This document shows positions 40,094-53,000 of a DNA stretch of 64,000 bases, in pieces. The position numbers were made by a program, and so were the translations under genes. The notes under the pieces are model-generated. The model was given only the letters and a program-made list of their open reading frames with translations. It did not search any database and was not told the origin of the DNA. This DNA is from Amanita rubescens (taxonomy: Eukaryota; Basidiomycota; Agaricomycetes; Agaricales; Amanitaceae), in contig WION01000009.1 of NCBI GenBank assembly GCA_015039365.1, forward strand, positions 1-64,000. Reading direction: 5' to 3'. Within the stretch, counting starts at the first letter, position 1; each line of letters begins with the position of its first letter.

Positions 40094-41793
40094 ATGGGGG
40101 CTTTGTGTTGCAGACCACAGCCAATCGACTTTGATGGGGAAGTCAGTCTCTTTCATTTCGTTCTTTTGCGTTGCGTAGGGAAAGGTGCTTTTGGCAAGGT
40201 GCATATTCAAGCTTTATCTTGCGATTTCTTACCAATGCTCTATCGTCAGGTCAGAGTCGTTCAGCATAAACAAGGCCGCGAACTATATGCTCTGAAGTAT
40301 ATCAACAAAACCAAATGTGTCAAGATGAAGGCTGTAGCAAACATAGTTCAGGAGCGCCGATTACTTGAAGAGGTGCTTATTTCATTCAGCTTCCGATGAG
40401 CTCATGAAATACCATAAACTCCTTCAGATTGATCATCCATTTATAGTCAATCTCCGTTATGCGTTTCAGGATGACGAGAACTGCTTTTTTGTTCTCGATC
40501 TGATGCTTGGCGGCGACCTCCGTTGTACGTACCTCTTTGGCAAAATATGCTCATCTTGTTTATCACCGCTCAGTTCACTTAGAGCGTATGGGATCAATGT
40601 CAGAGGAAGCCGTCCGATTTTATGTCGCACAGGTCTCCTCTGGACTTGCTTACCTTCATGAGAATAACATTATGCATCGGTGTGGCCTATTCGAAAGCCG
40701 AAGTTCTTTTTATTGACGTTAGTTTAGTGACCTCAAGCCCGATAATATTCTTCTGGACGAGCGTGGTAATGCCCACCTAACGGATTTCAACATTGCAGTA
40801 CATTTTGGTGAAAGGCGATTAACTGGTGTAGCCGGATCCATGGCCTACATGGCCCCAGAGTGTGTGACTTCCCTGTCAGCTTTGATCAGGTTTGCTCAGA
40901 TGCTGCTGTAGGATTTTGAATAAGCGTGGGTATACCTATCATATTGACTGGTGGTCACTTGGAGTCTGCGCGTACGAGTTGATATTTGGACGCAGGCCGT
41001 TTCGAGGCAGGACCAACAGTGATTTGACGTATAGCATCACAAAAGATCCGCTAAAATGGCCCGAAGACGCGGAGAAAAAATGCAGCAGAGCCGGTATGCA
41101 AGTTTTGAAAGGGGTATGTCGGACACCATATAGCTATATTATGACATCAACCATGGTGTGCAGTTGCTGGACCGAGATACTTCCAAACGACTTTGCTGTA
41201 AACCACACGGAGAAGGCTTCCAAGAATTCAAGAGACACATATGGTTTAGACCCATTGACTGGGATTCATTGGAGACCAAGCAGCAGACATCTCCTTTTGT
41301 TCCTGACGTATGGCGTTGGTTTTCTCCTCATTACTCATAAAGTTATAATTCTTTATCTAGGGTAAAAAGGCCAATTTTGATGCGTCACACGAGCTAGAAG
41401 AACTGCTATTGGAAGATAATCCTTTAAAGGCTCGGGCACGGAAAGCAAATCAGGACAATTTATCAGCCGAGATGAAGCAAATGGAAGAACAGTGAGTGAA
41501 CCACTTAAAATTTACTTTATTTTGTACTTCAACGATACATTCATTCCAGATTTACTTGTTACGACTTCAAAAAAATGCAACGCCGTTCTTACTACCCTCA
41601 AAATCAGCATTTAGTCTCGACAGTTACGGCGACCTCATCAGGGATAGCATCTTCAAGGCCTGGAACACCTGCTAATGAGCTTCGAGGCGTTGATGGAGCA
41701 ATTGCCGTAACCAGAAACTCGGTTGACTTTAATGGCGCCGATTCCGAGAACTATCAATCAGAGCAACCAATATCAGAGAAAACCTTCTCATAG
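40094..41793 (+). CDS. Serine/threonine kinase, YANK/STK32 type
   Basis: Starts [17 protein letters not shown]; Gly2 with Cys5/Cys6 suggests myristoylation and palmitoylation, as in human STK32. Kinase motifs: glycine loop [17 protein letters not shown] with the ATP-binding Lys; [25 protein letters not shown] split by an intron; [18 protein letters not shown] (GSMAYMAPE fits APE); [19 protein letters not shown]. The DFG motif reads DFN, which is characteristic of YANK kinases and not a defect. The C-terminal part ([17 protein letters not shown] and a Ser/Thr-rich tail) is also family-like. Exons are short, with at least eight introns. Its substrates in fungi are not known. It is divergent from GUK1. 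Confidence 0.92.
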
Positions 41794-42144
41794 TGTGCGA
41801 ATGCCCACCTTCAGACCAGACCATCGTGCTAATGTTAGTCGAACAGAACTGTCCTCCGAAAGCTATTGGATAGCTTGTCATTTGTACCTCATTCTTTGCT
41901 TTCGACTTCTTCTCTAATCTACGCATTAATCTACTAACTTTTCAGCACTACCGATCACTTTTCACTCTCATTTCATACTTACTGTGAACTATATAATAGT
42001 TGGATGCCACTCGAAGTTGTCGTAATACCCTGTAACGAAACCACATGACCATTGACCACACCTGTCATTAATTCATTCTTGATTATGAATGTACCTAACA
42101 GCGTTATGTAAAGTGACTTAATCAACAGCAATCACGACGTCGAC

Positions 42145-45100
42145 ATGGATAACGGCGTGCCATTCTCGTAGTCAGTCATACCTTGTTGCATGTCGAATAT
42201 CTGATCATTAATCATTCTTAGTCTTGGTGAATTGCTAAATGAATTGGCGAAAATTCATAGCCACGGACATCACCGTGGCAGAAAACATAATCACCCCGCT
42301 TTGCGAGTCTTTGTTTGTTGGGTAGACGAACTTAGGCGTCGTTTTACACTGCTTCCGGCTGGAACTACGCGCAGCGTGTTTCGGCTTCTCTTTCCAGAAG
42401 AAGATGTGCAGCGGAAGTATGGCATGCAAGAGAAGCTCTTGTGTACTCATCTAGCTCAGTGTACAAGTGTACCGATCGAGGAATTACGTCGCTGGGATGT
42501 GGAAGGTTTTTCAGGATGTCTTGGACAAGAATTTCAGAAAGCATTGCTAACACGGTCAAGCACGGTAATCCCGGCCCTGTGCCTCGCTCTTCTCTCGCTC
42601 ACAATATGTCCAGGAAGACCAGAGCATCGAGAGTCCACTATCGATATCTGATGTAGATAATTTGCTTGATGAGCTAGCATCAACGTCAGAATATTCCGCC
42701 TTTTCTTTGCGCTCTAACAATCCAACCCCTCGCACCCCTCAAACCATTCTGCGCCAACTATACCGATCGTTGTCACCCTCGGATGCATCCTTTGTCACTC
42801 AAATCATTCTGAAAGATCTCCGACCGCTCCTATATCCTTTACCTAGCGATCATTACACCTCGGCTCTCACGAGCTATAATAGCAACTCGGTTCAACCTCT
42901 TTCTGTAGAAGATGCGATGCGAATCTGGGATGTCAGCGGACAGTTATTGAAAGCATATCGGCTTAAGCCTGTGATCGACAGTGTGACCATTGCCTCTGAG
43001 GATTCTGTAAATTTACTTGGAATGGTTGGTTCATTTATTCAGGTAATCGTATTTGTTATTTAATGAAGACCTGTTTTGACATGGCTAAGTAGATCCCGAA
43101 GTCCCAGAAGGGAAGAAGCTGTTTGCATGCTCTGTCTTATTTTAAGCAAGCTAAACGTGTATGGGTGGAAACAAAATACGATGGCGAAAGGGCTCAAATT
43201 CATCTTGAAATTCTTCCAACGGGCGAATCCAAAATAACTATCTTTAGCAAAAGCAAGCGAAATTCAACGCAAGACAGAGAAGCAATCCACGGAACAATAC
43301 AGCGTGCAGTTGGCATGTCTGGGACTCAACCAACGGAGCGATTCAAATGCAACATAGTACTGGATGCGGAAATGGTTGCATGTCACGGAAACGCCATCGA
43401 CGGCAAGTATACACTTCTTTCTGATAAGTACACAATTCATTTGTTCGTCAGAATTTTGGAGAATTCGTGATCTACTCGCAAATGAAAAGTCCAGGTGAGT
43501 CCTTGACTACCGTTTGGTTTCTACAATACTTTACCATGATTCAATACCGCATCAGGGCGTCAAATGATGATAGTGATCGCCACTTGGGCCTTGTTTTCTT
43601 TGATATATTGGTTCTAGATTCATTGCCACTAACTCAACTCCCCTATTCTCAACGGCGAGAATTGCTAGAATCTGTCATAGAGACTTCCGTTGGGCATATC
43701 TTCTTGGCCGAGCGAACACCCATTGATCTTACTACGGCAAATCCAGAACGCCAATTGCAAGCGACATTTGCCCAATCAATAGCCAGTTTTGAAGAAGGGG
43801 TTGTGCTGAAGGCAGACGAATCAACATATCACGATTACCGCCTCCCTTGGGTCAAATTGAAGAAAGATTACATCCCAGGTTACGGAGATGCAGTAGATTT
43901 GGTAATTTTGGGTGCCTCGTGGGACAAAAAACGAGGTAGGGAGCTACGCGGTAAGGTGTTATACGTTCTCTCCTCGTCTTCCTCCAATAAGCATACCTTA
44001 GTCCCGCCAACGACCTACACGACCTTTTATATTGGAGCCCTTGCCAATGCAAAGCAGATTGACGCTAATGTACGTTCTATCAAGTCTGGTCAGTAGATCC
44101 CACGCTGACATATAAAATAGAGCACTTTGAAACCCCATTTCTACGTCTATTTTACCGTGTCATATGGACTAACAAGAGAGCAGTTGGAAGACCTCAACTT
44201 TTCCATCAAGAGCTTAGGTACTTTACCCTATAGACAACTTTTGGTAAGTGCCCTGACCAACGAAGGAGTTCCTCTAAATTTTCCGGCCAAAGGATTCCAT
44301 GGGATACACTTTCACCCTGAGTCCAAGCCTTCCGGTGCCTCCGGCCGTCGTATTCGCTCAGCCACTCTTAGCAGAACTTGTTGGCGCAGGCTTCACGAAG
44401 TCTGTGAATTGTAAGGTAAGCGATTGTTATATCAGCTCACAAATGATTGGCGAGCTCTCAGTACTATGAACTTCGTTTCCCGAGGTTCTCTCGGGTCTAT
44501 CGCATGGCTGAGAGAACCTGGAGGGATGGTGTCGACCTTCCAGGACTCCAAGAAATTGCGATGCGATGCGTAGGCAAGGATAGGCCACTCAAAGATGTGG
44601 ACGATTGGTGTAATGAGCTTTGGGGCACAAGTTCATCCCCGAGCGTAAGATCACGCCTCAAGCGTAAGGCGTCCGTCGACATTTGGCAGCATAGGCTTGC
44701 ATCCTTGGATGGTGACTCCAAAGGGTTCAATTCCACGAGTACCATGTCTACAGATTTGGAGCATACAGCGTTTAGTCCTAGATTTTCCGTTACGCACATC
44801 GCAGATCCAATTCCAGATACTCCTCTGCAGCCCCAAAGCGCAAAGGAGCTCCAAGAGCCGTCTGGGTATGATCATGTGTTGCAGGACGCTCTGGTATGGT
44901 TCTCAAAAGGGGTGGACAAATCAACATGGAAAGAAATTATTCCGTCAAACCGTCGCCTGCACGCCTTGGAATCTTTGTTACTGGGATGTGGTTGGAATGG
45001 AACACCCTCCAGAACGCGGAATGGAATAAAACGGGGCATTGCGATGGTCCACAACCACAGGTGCAAAGATGTCGTGGAGACGTTGAGGAAATGCAAGCAT

Positions 45101-45226
45101 GATGCCGATGTGAACAAATCGCAAGTGATCCGCAGGCCGGTTCTAGTTGTGGATGCCACCAGTTTTCGGTTCGGGGATGACATCGAGAGCCATGTTGTAT
45201 TCAGGCTTGAAGCTTGTGAACGCTAG
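42145..45226 (+). CDS. ATP-dependent DNA ligase, ligase-IV type, no BRCT seen
   Basis: Start MDNGVPFS joins across a short intron to LGELLNELAKIHSH, the usual opening of the DNA ligase N-terminal domain. The adenylation domain has motif I with the nucleotidyl Lys (ETKYDGERAQIHL), motif III (LGLVFFDILVLD), motif IV (EEGVVLKAD) and motif V (WVKLKKDYIPGYGD). The OB-fold region contains YGLTREQLEDLN and PPSPVVFAQP-like sequence before YELRFPRFSRVY. Beyond that come Ser-rich sequence and an unassigned domain (SYGYDHVLQDALVWFSKGV-like, LLLGCGWNG). The protein ends without the tandem BRCT domains by which ligase IV binds XRCC4/Lif1. It may therefore be a ligase-IV paralogue rather than the main end-joining ligase. 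About 12 exons; no disruption seen. Confidence 0.85.
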
Positions 45227-45294
45227 CGCTGGGCTGTTATATATTATTAGCACACTATACATAAACATAACATGTGCATAACTCCTCTGTAAAC

Positions 45295-46762
45295 ATGTTT
45301 TGTAGATCAACACGGTCCAGCATCTTTCACTCCTGCAGATTCTTTTCTACCCTACCCAACCGCGCTGTAGTCTATGCTCGGAATGGGAACCCCAGTGAGG
45401 TTCTGAGAATTATCGACTATCCACGTACAACACCACCTCCACCACGAACTGTAAATATCCGGTACTTGCTCAGTCCCATTAATCCTGCAGACATCAACGT
45501 GGTGGAAGGCGTGTACCCGTCGAAACCTTCACTTGTCAGTTGTCTCGCGACATCCGGCAAAGGTAGTCCTGAAGAGCCTGTCTTTATTGGTGGAAATGAA
45601 GGATTAGCGGAAGTGGTCAGAATTGGGGATGGCGTTACGGGATTACAAGAGGGAGACTGGGTGATTATGAAAAAACAACAAACCGGAACATGGTGCACAG
45701 AAAAGAATGTTCAAGTGGATGACGTGCTGAGGCTTCCTGACGCCCAGCACTTGACCCAAGTTCAGGCTGCGACAATAATGGTATGCATATAACAATTGTA
45801 ACTTCATATTAATCATATCTATCCCTCAGGTCAACCCTCCGACCGCATACAATATGCTGCATGAATTTGTCAAACTAGAGAGTGGAGATTGGGTAGCTCA
45901 GAATGGAGCAAATAGCGCAGTACAGACGTCCGACCTAGAAATATTTCAACGTTGACATACTGTCCAGGTAGGTCAAGCTGTGATCCAAATTGCAGCATCT
46001 GAAGGGATTAAAACGTTAAATTTTGTTCGAAATCGGTTTGTCCTAAAAAATCTCGACAATGGTCAGACCTTAGGCTAATGTGGTGTAGGGCGAATTACAA
46101 GGCGACAGAGAATCATTTACTGAAACTTGGGGCTACTCGTGTTATGACCTATGATGACCTCGAGGACAAAAGAATCCGGGAAAAAATCAAATCTTTAACA
46201 TTGGGAAAGGTGTGTCCTGTACTCCACACTTCCAGTACGATTTTGACTATTTCTTAGGAAATCCGGTTAGGTCTGAATTGTGTCGGTCTGTGGTTTCCAG
46301 TCTCTTGGTGATTTAATCAGCCAGCCATAATGTCATTATAGGTGGTCAAGTAATGACGTCCATGGCTCGACTTTTGGGAGTTAATAGTCACTTGATCTCT
46401 TACGGTGCAATGTCCAAACAGCCGTTATCCCTCCCGACGTCGCTGTTCATTTTCAAGAACTTAACGGCACATGGATTCTGGCAAAGTCGCTGGTACGAGG
46501 ATAAATCCCAATCTGAGCAGGAGGCTTTGATACATAAGCTGGTGCGACTGATGTTGGACAACAAGGTAATGAGGATTCCATTAAACTCGGCAAATCACTG
46601 ATATACGTTGCTCAGCTTGCTCCTCCATGTCACGAAATTATAACCATATCTGCAAGAGAATCGCGAGAACAAGCTATCCAGAATGTCAGATCTATTTTTT
46701 CCAAATTGTCGGATGGCTATCACGGGAAAAAAGTCCTTCTGAGGCTGGAGGATTTATCTTAG
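45295..46762 (+). CDS. ETR1: Mitochondrial trans-2-enoyl-CoA/ACP reductase
   Basis: An NADPH-dependent medium-chain dehydrogenase/reductase that does the last step of mitochondrial fatty-acid synthesis. The N terminus MFCRSTRSSIFHSCRFFST is a typical presequence. Then come LLSPINPADINVVEGVYP (family signature with the catalytic Tyr), FIGGNEGLAEVV, and EGDWVIMKKQQTGTWCTE. The cofactor domain has GDWVAQNGANSAV|GQAVIQIAA across an intron, GLNCVGG, LISYGAMSKQPLSLP and TAHGFWQSRWY. Six or seven exons. It begins about 68 bp after the ligase gene on the same strand and converges with the p24 gene, whose stop lies 75 bp away. The start is ATG 45295. Confidence 0.93.
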
Positions 46763-46837
46763 GATCTTCTATGAAATTCGCTGGCAAGGCAAATCCAATG
46801 ACATTGAAGCATCCATATATAATTACAAACCACACGA

Positions 46838-47630
46838 CTACCGTACTTTCCGATCCTCAAAAAATCGCTAAAGTATCTCGTTAGAATACGTGTGACTGAA
46901 CTGTACCAAACTTACTCTCAAATGACGCAACTGCCATGCACATGTTGTAACAAGTACAACTATTTGCGCGATGCTATACCATACTGCTCTTCCATTCGTA
47001 GCTTCGCTAAGGTCACGGTAATTTGCTTCCCTCTCTCGCTGATACTGCTGTTCTCTCCTAATTTCCTCCAGCTTTTGGTTCAAATCTCTAACTTTGGCCG
47101 CTAGTTCGGAGACATGCGAACGATCCTGCTCCACGTCGGGTTTTGTCGACCCAACGACAATATCAAGGTGTAGACGGATATGTGTATGGCTGAACCACTG
47201 ATGTGTAGTTCGTGGAAAGACAGATGCTGTGGTCGCCAGCTTCGTGAGACGTAAACGTAAATTTTCCCTCGTACGGTCCAGTAGTCTTTACGACAGGGTG
47301 ATTCGTGGCGGCCTCCTGTACCCAAAGTACATAATCAACAAAAATATTAATTGAAACTGGGACAAACCTCGACTTCAACGACGATACCCAACTCTGGATT
47401 CACCTTGTATATTCTCTCTCCTTGAGACCACTCAAGTCCACGATAATTACCTGCGTATAATTGACAAGTGAATACCGAGAAAAGACATGAACTATACCTT
47501 CAGCCACGGTGTTTGCAGGGAGTTCTTCAATAAAGCAGCGCCGTTGCCCAGCGTCTAGGTAAAAATGAAGAGCATTTGTGACCGCAAATATGGAAAACAA
47601 CAAGCCGACGGCCACACAAGATTTGAGCAT
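46838..47630 (-). CDS. p24 family cargo receptor (emp24/ERP type)
   Basis: Type I membrane protein of COPII/COPI vesicles between ER and Golgi. It starts with a signal peptide (MLKSCVAVGLLFSIFAVTNA), followed by the GOLD domain (LHFYLDAGQRRCFIEELPANT; GEFTFTSHEAGDHSICL-like). A heptad coiled coil follows (VSELAAKVRDLNQKLEEIRREQQYQ), then one membrane helix (WYSIAQIVVLVTTCAWQ) and a short tail. The last exon, after an intron at about 46868-46915, gives RHLRRFFEDRKVR, containing the FF sorting signal for COPII. The pattern with RCFIEELP is that of the alpha (ERP) class. The stop is at 46838-46840. Start and splice sites are clear. Confidence 0.9.
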
Positions 47631-47714
47631 TGTTGAGCAACTTGTTGGCGACGTGATGACACGCGAGCAGAAGTTGTCTACTCTAAGGGATTATGACAAA
47701 CATGATGCTGCTAG

Positions 47715-48846
47715 CTATTTCTGGACACTACTTCGGTTCATCAGAGTCCCGATTCCTGTTGCGACTCCCGTGCCTCCTCCAAGCGCATTCATAAGTAGAT
47801 CTCGACAGCACCTGGCCCGCTCACGCCGATGCACAAACCACGTACTGGCATCGCATGGCAATGCTAATGGTACACCGATAATCCCCTTATCCTTTGCAGT
47901 CCTGACCGCAAGGACAAGTTCATCCAGTTCTGCTTCAGTGTCCAGCTCATCCAAATTCTCTGGCACATCTTCTCCAACATCTTCTTGACGGATCGCCGCT
48001 GCCGCTGCCTTTTTCCCCATCTTTTTGGAGGAAAGGCTAGTTTTCTTGGACGCATTGGAATCGTGCCCGAGAGCATTCGCGGCTTCGTCAGCCAATCTCT
48101 TCTTTTCCAATTTTTCTCGCTCTCGTTTCTCCTTCTTCTCGGCCTTTGTTTCCCGCTTAGTAGGTTCTACGAAATTCGGATTATTGGCACGTTGCCACTC
48201 CAGTAGTAGTTCGTCGTATGGTTTTGAACGGCCCTGCACGGCACGCTTCGCTCCCATTGAGTGAGATTTGCATGTCAGGGAACGTGAGCATTGCAAATTC
48301 TTGTCGTTAATCACACCACATTGTTTGTCAAGATCCACAGGACCTCGCATTCTCCCCTTGGTTACTTTTGCGGCTGGCTTCGCCTTTTTCTTCGGTGGAT
48401 CATCCGGAGAAGGTGATGCCTTGCGTTTCTTTAAACCCTTCTTAGCGTCTAAAAGAAGTCAATTGTTTGTGGTACGGTTAGATGACAGGGTACCTTCTGT
48501 CTCCAGCCGACCTTTGCTTCCCTTTTTGCCACCAGCGCGTATTGCAGCACACTTATCTTAGACTATCATCAATGAGGGGTTCCGTTTTGGTATCACGTTG
48601 CACACCTGCATGATCAGTCATACAAGTTCGCAAGATGGTCTTTTCGCAATCCTTGCACTTGACCAGCCCTATATCAGAGACGGATGTGAGAGGCTGCGCC
48701 CCGTAGAGTTTCATGTCCTGCGCGGGGAGCCATGCAGTTGGTGGGGACTGTAATGAGGCATTGTCAGAAGAGATTGAAGCAGGAGAAATAGCGCGCCAGG
48801 AGAAGGGAGAGGGCGGGTTACTGTATGGCCTGAGCTTCAACGTCAT
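47715..48846 (-). CDS. SGF73: SAGA subunit SGF73 (ataxin-7-like)
   Basis: Links the deubiquitinase module to the SAGA coactivator. The first exon has MTLKLRPYSNPPSPFSW, the conserved LPAQDMKLYGAQPL and a zinc-binding start (VKCKDCEKTILRTCMTDH). After introns comes the SCA7 domain (GPVDLDKQCGVINDKNLQCS, SLTCKSHSMGAKRAV, PYDELLLEW). A Lys/Glu-rich helix and an acidic segment follow. The C-terminal part (VVRTAKDKGIIGVPL-like; RERARCCRDLLMNALGG) is a family helix. The start ATG 48846 lies 41 bp after the TAF10 stop on the same strand, so the promoter must overlap the end of TAF10 unless the two share a transcript. Confidence 0.93.
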
Positions 48847-48887
48847 ACACAAGTGCGTGACAGATGTGACTACTAGTACAATAACAG

Positions 48888-49527
48888 CTACATATAAAAC
48901 TCGGGCTTCCGTGCATTAATCCCATATTCTGCCAACGCAGAGCTTAAATCATCCATGGTCAGAGTTGTGCGAGTTTTGTCCTGGCTGTGGTATTAGTCTT
49001 GGGCCCATGCAAATTGCCCTGTATACTGACCTTGACCGATCCCAAACCAGTCATAGGTGCCCTTGCTCTGCCGCTCGAGGCATTCGTGCGTATCCGAGCA
49101 TGCTGATACGCGTCGGCCGCTATATCTGAGACGAATTTCTGCGCAGCTAGAGACAACAGACGCTTCCTGTGAACTGGGATTAGAACAGCATTAAGCACTT
49201 CCTCTTCTTAATATTACACACAGGCGAGCATCGTCGCATTCAAACCCAACGCGTTGAAGAAAATAGTCCGTAACTTCATTCGGAATCTAAAGTTCCATTG
49301 AAACAAATAAAACCAAGTATGAGGAAGAGACACACCAATGGCTCGTAATCATCCAGCATGAGCAAAAATTCAGCTAATGTGCGGTCTTTTCTAGCTTCTT
49401 CAGCTGCCTGACGAGACTGAGAGAGCGGTACTTGGGTCACGTTCTGATTTTGAGATTGTGAGCTTTCTGGCTGTGCATAGTCTGAGTTGGTTGGATAAGC
49501 GAACGGGGGCTGCTGTTGGGAAGCCAT
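48888..49527 (-). CDS. TAF10: TFIID/SAGA subunit TAF10
   Basis: Histone-fold protein present in both TFIID and SAGA. The N terminus is Gln/Ser/Pro-rich (MASQQQPPFAYPTNSDYAQ). The histone fold is assembled from exons: TLAEFLLMLDDYEPL | IPNEVTDYFLQRVGFECDD | KRLLSLAAQKFVSDIAADAY QHARIR | LTMDDLSSALAEYGINARKP. The last exon ends EFYM-stop at 48888-48890. Introns of 48-60 nt separate them and the frame holds throughout. The start is set at ATG 49527, where similarity to relatives begins, although the frame remains open a little upstream. It is followed 41 bp later by SGF73. Confidence 0.95.
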
Positions 49528-50088
49528 GACCAAAGAAGGAAGGCCGTCGGAACATTTTTCGTTCAAACTCCGCTTTGCAGTATAAAAGTCACACGCAATG
49601 CTAGGAATCTCCAAAATTTCACCGGCACTGCACTACTATAGGTAAGGATCCCGTTCACTGATCCCATGTACTCGTCATTATGATGTTTGAGGCATTTGGC
49701 TTTATGCGAGATTACCTTGCATTGCAGAAACCTATCTCAGCTACCTTCAGACAGGGTAACTTTGGTTACCTATGTCTGTCTATTCTGAATTCTTCAATCA
49801 ATATATGTTGCAATTCATCCATACTAATCTCTTTTTTATAGTTAAAATCTTTTGTGAAAATTGGTGGACTAGGGGTGGCATTGATAATTTTCTGCTAGTA
49901 GAGACAGTGCTCGTGAAAAAATAGACTGATTCTGAAGCCTGGGTATTACTTAAAACGGGACATATCGGGAAGCTGTATGAAGGACTGGCAGGGGTGCCCC
50001 ATCGACTGAATCATGAGGTAGTGCTGCCTTGCTGTCAACCCCGAGCCTATCCGCAACGTTGTCGACCATACTTTCTCTTCTGCTCAAC
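49528..50088. promoter_or_regulatory. Divergent intergenic region, TAF10 / Zn2Cys6 factor
   Basis: 560 bp between two divergent starts. No gene is seen; it should hold both promoters. No clear TATA box was found. Confidence 0.4.
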
Positions 50089-53000
50089 ATGCATGCTGAG
50101 GTCAAGAATACCTCGGGCAACGGTAACCCTATACCACGAAAGATTGGTTTATCCTGCGCTGAATGTAGACGGTGAGATCTTGTCGATCATCAGCGACTTT
50201 ACCTCGTTGATCAAATTCAGCTCCAAATTGAAGTGCGACCGGTAAGATCCTAATTTCTGGCTATAATGTTGTGTTGACGGCATTGGCAAGCGTTTTCCCT
50301 TGTCAGTCCTGCATAAGGTAGGTCTGAAACCGAACATTGCATAACAATTTAACCCATTCGTCGACTAGGCGCGGATGCGCCAACATATGCCCTGATGGTC
50401 TGTTCATTAGTCAAGTGCATCAAACAACCAGACTGACCGTTACCAAGGAGCATTGACAGCGACGAAGGGAAACAAGTTAAGCGCTCAATCAAGCCAGTGG
50501 CTATCAGCCTAAGACCTTTATTCCAGGGTTCTCATGGCCCATGCAGAGAAGTTGTCTGAGCAGGTTAAAACTCTAACCCTGAAAGTACAGCAACTGGAGA
50601 CAGCTCTTGCTCAGGCAAAGGATAAATCTGTCTTATCAGAAACTCAGACATCGGGACATGACATCTCAGTTAATGACGTTTCAAAGGCCATCGGTACACT
50701 ATCCATCGGATTCGAGGGGCAAGCCAGGTACCATGGAGAATCTGCAGGTTCCGAGGTTAGTTCTGAGCGCCACTGAGAGTTCGTAACTGAATATGAAAGC
50801 AGTATTTTCAAGAGTTACTTCCAGTAATTTCATTCGCAAAGCTATTGTCAATGACGTATATCTCACAGACCTCGCAGCTTCCTCAAGAAACCGAATCTGA
50901 GCAAAAGGAGGACACATTGCATCTGCCTATTGAAATCATAGGATTGATGAATGCATTCCCGTTTGGCCTGAAAGATTGCTTCTACATCAAATCGTCTATG
51001 TTCATGCCGTATATACCACTTCGGGATAAAGCTATCGAAATTATTGACATCTATTATGCGCACGTTGCGTGGATGTAAGCGCCGCTACTCTCAGGATGAG
51101 AATCGTGGTTGAACGCTGTTACAGGTATGACCCTATTGTCCAAGACGACCTCATGGCTTCTATAGTCGACCCAATATATACCGGCGATCTAGAAACAGTC
51201 CACTCTCATCGACTCGCCGTCTTTTTCATGGTTCTGGCAAACGGTTATCTTTACGACACAAGCCCTACATCAGTGACTTGTGCTCGAGAGTATCAGGCAC
51301 TAGGCCGCGCAGCTCTTTCATTCGATCCTATTGTACAAGAAGTAACGTGCGCTACTGTCCAAGCATTTTTCTTGATGGTACGCTTCGCATACAATTCTGA
51401 TCGTCGCACGAATGAGGAGAGGTGGTTGTTGACCGGCCTCATAGCACGACTTTCCCAAGTCGTAAGTAAAAAAAATAACCTGCCTTCTAAGGCTGACTCG
51501 AATGTTAGATCGGTTTGCGTGAGTCGCTGCAATGTGCATAATCTCAAAAGCTCAATTATCCCAGAACGTGATAGCGAGGGCTGGAACTTGGGCCAAGAAG
51601 AAGTCCAACGCCGACGACGGGTACGCAGTCCATGGCATTTATTAAAATTTCCAAACGTCAAAGATATTGCAGCTTTTTTGGGAACTATTTACATGGGATT
51701 CCTGGACTGTACGCAATTTTCACACTCTCCTGTCACATCTCCTCTCATATTTACAAGGCTATTGTCAACGGCAGACCTCCTGCACTGTTGATCCAATATG
51801 CTGACTGCCAATTTCCTGATGACCTTGATCCCTTCGTAAAGAGTGGAGGAGAAAGCGAACTAGGGTGTAAGCTCTCTCTCCAATACTCGATATTTGTATT
51901 AATTGTGCCTACAGGGCATGCCTGGAAATTCCGCTATGCTATGGCGTGCCTTGCGCCGACGGTTCAGCATATATTCAGCACGAGGGCTCCACCATACTCT
52001 TCACTACTGGAGCTTGACAAGACAATACGTAGATTTGGGATGCCAGCACATTTACGTTCACCCAGTCGAACGTCGGACTCGAGCAAGTCTTGGTCGTTGA
52101 CTTCCACCCGTGCCATGCAACAATATTGCGCTTTGTGTGTACGGGAATCAAGTGAGATTTTTCCAGTATAATGGTTTTGGTGTTTCTCAATGAGGGCAGA
52201 CTTGCTGTATATTCATAGAAGTTATTTCGCTCAGGCAATTCGCCAAGAGTCGGAGAATCCACTAAGGCACATATATGCACCCTCAGTTTTAGCTACCTAT
52301 CGGAGCGCGTGTCGTTTGATATCCGCGCTGCGGAGTGTATATGTCCTTCATCCTCAAATCACTGGCGAAGTCTGGTTTTTCTGGTCTGGGATATTTTCCG
52401 CGTGTGTGCGTTATCTGTCATATATTGGATGAACCCCAAAATTAAACAGATTATTTTAGATTGTTCTAGGTGCCCTTGTTGTCGAAAGCCCAGGATGCAC
52501 GCTTGCAAGAGATGCAATCCAAGAATTAAATCTAGCATTGCCTTTGTACGAAAATGGTTCCAAATCATGCAGGGGGCCTAACTCGCTGGTATGCTGAACG
52601 ATTGCTCGTCGACGTGTTGTCTTGATTATTGAGCAAGGCTATATTGCAAAAACTGCGCCAACGTGCGGCTACGACATACGAGACATTCCGCGCAGGATCA
52701 GTAGAGCTAAAACCTCGGAATCCAGAAACACCTAGTGAACCGGATGAACTTGAGGTGTTGGGTGGTAGAAACACTGTAATTGCCCGCCAGACGCCATCCA
52801 ATCCACCATCGCATCGCTCTCCCGGTTCATCCGTCCATGCAGAAGATGATGACAGTAGAAGCCCGACGTGCAATGCGGGCGCTGCTGAAATGCTTGTCGA
52901 GTACTTTGAAGAGCTGGGTAACCCAAATCTCTCACCTGCTGTGCAGCAGCTTAGTCCGGAAGCGAGAGACAGCCAGCTATATGCGCAACAAAATATGCAT

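Noticed and set aside
40780..40800. Dead pseudokinase because of the missing DFG glycine
   Set aside because: The DFN variant is normal for the YANK family and the metal-binding Asp and HRD motif are present.
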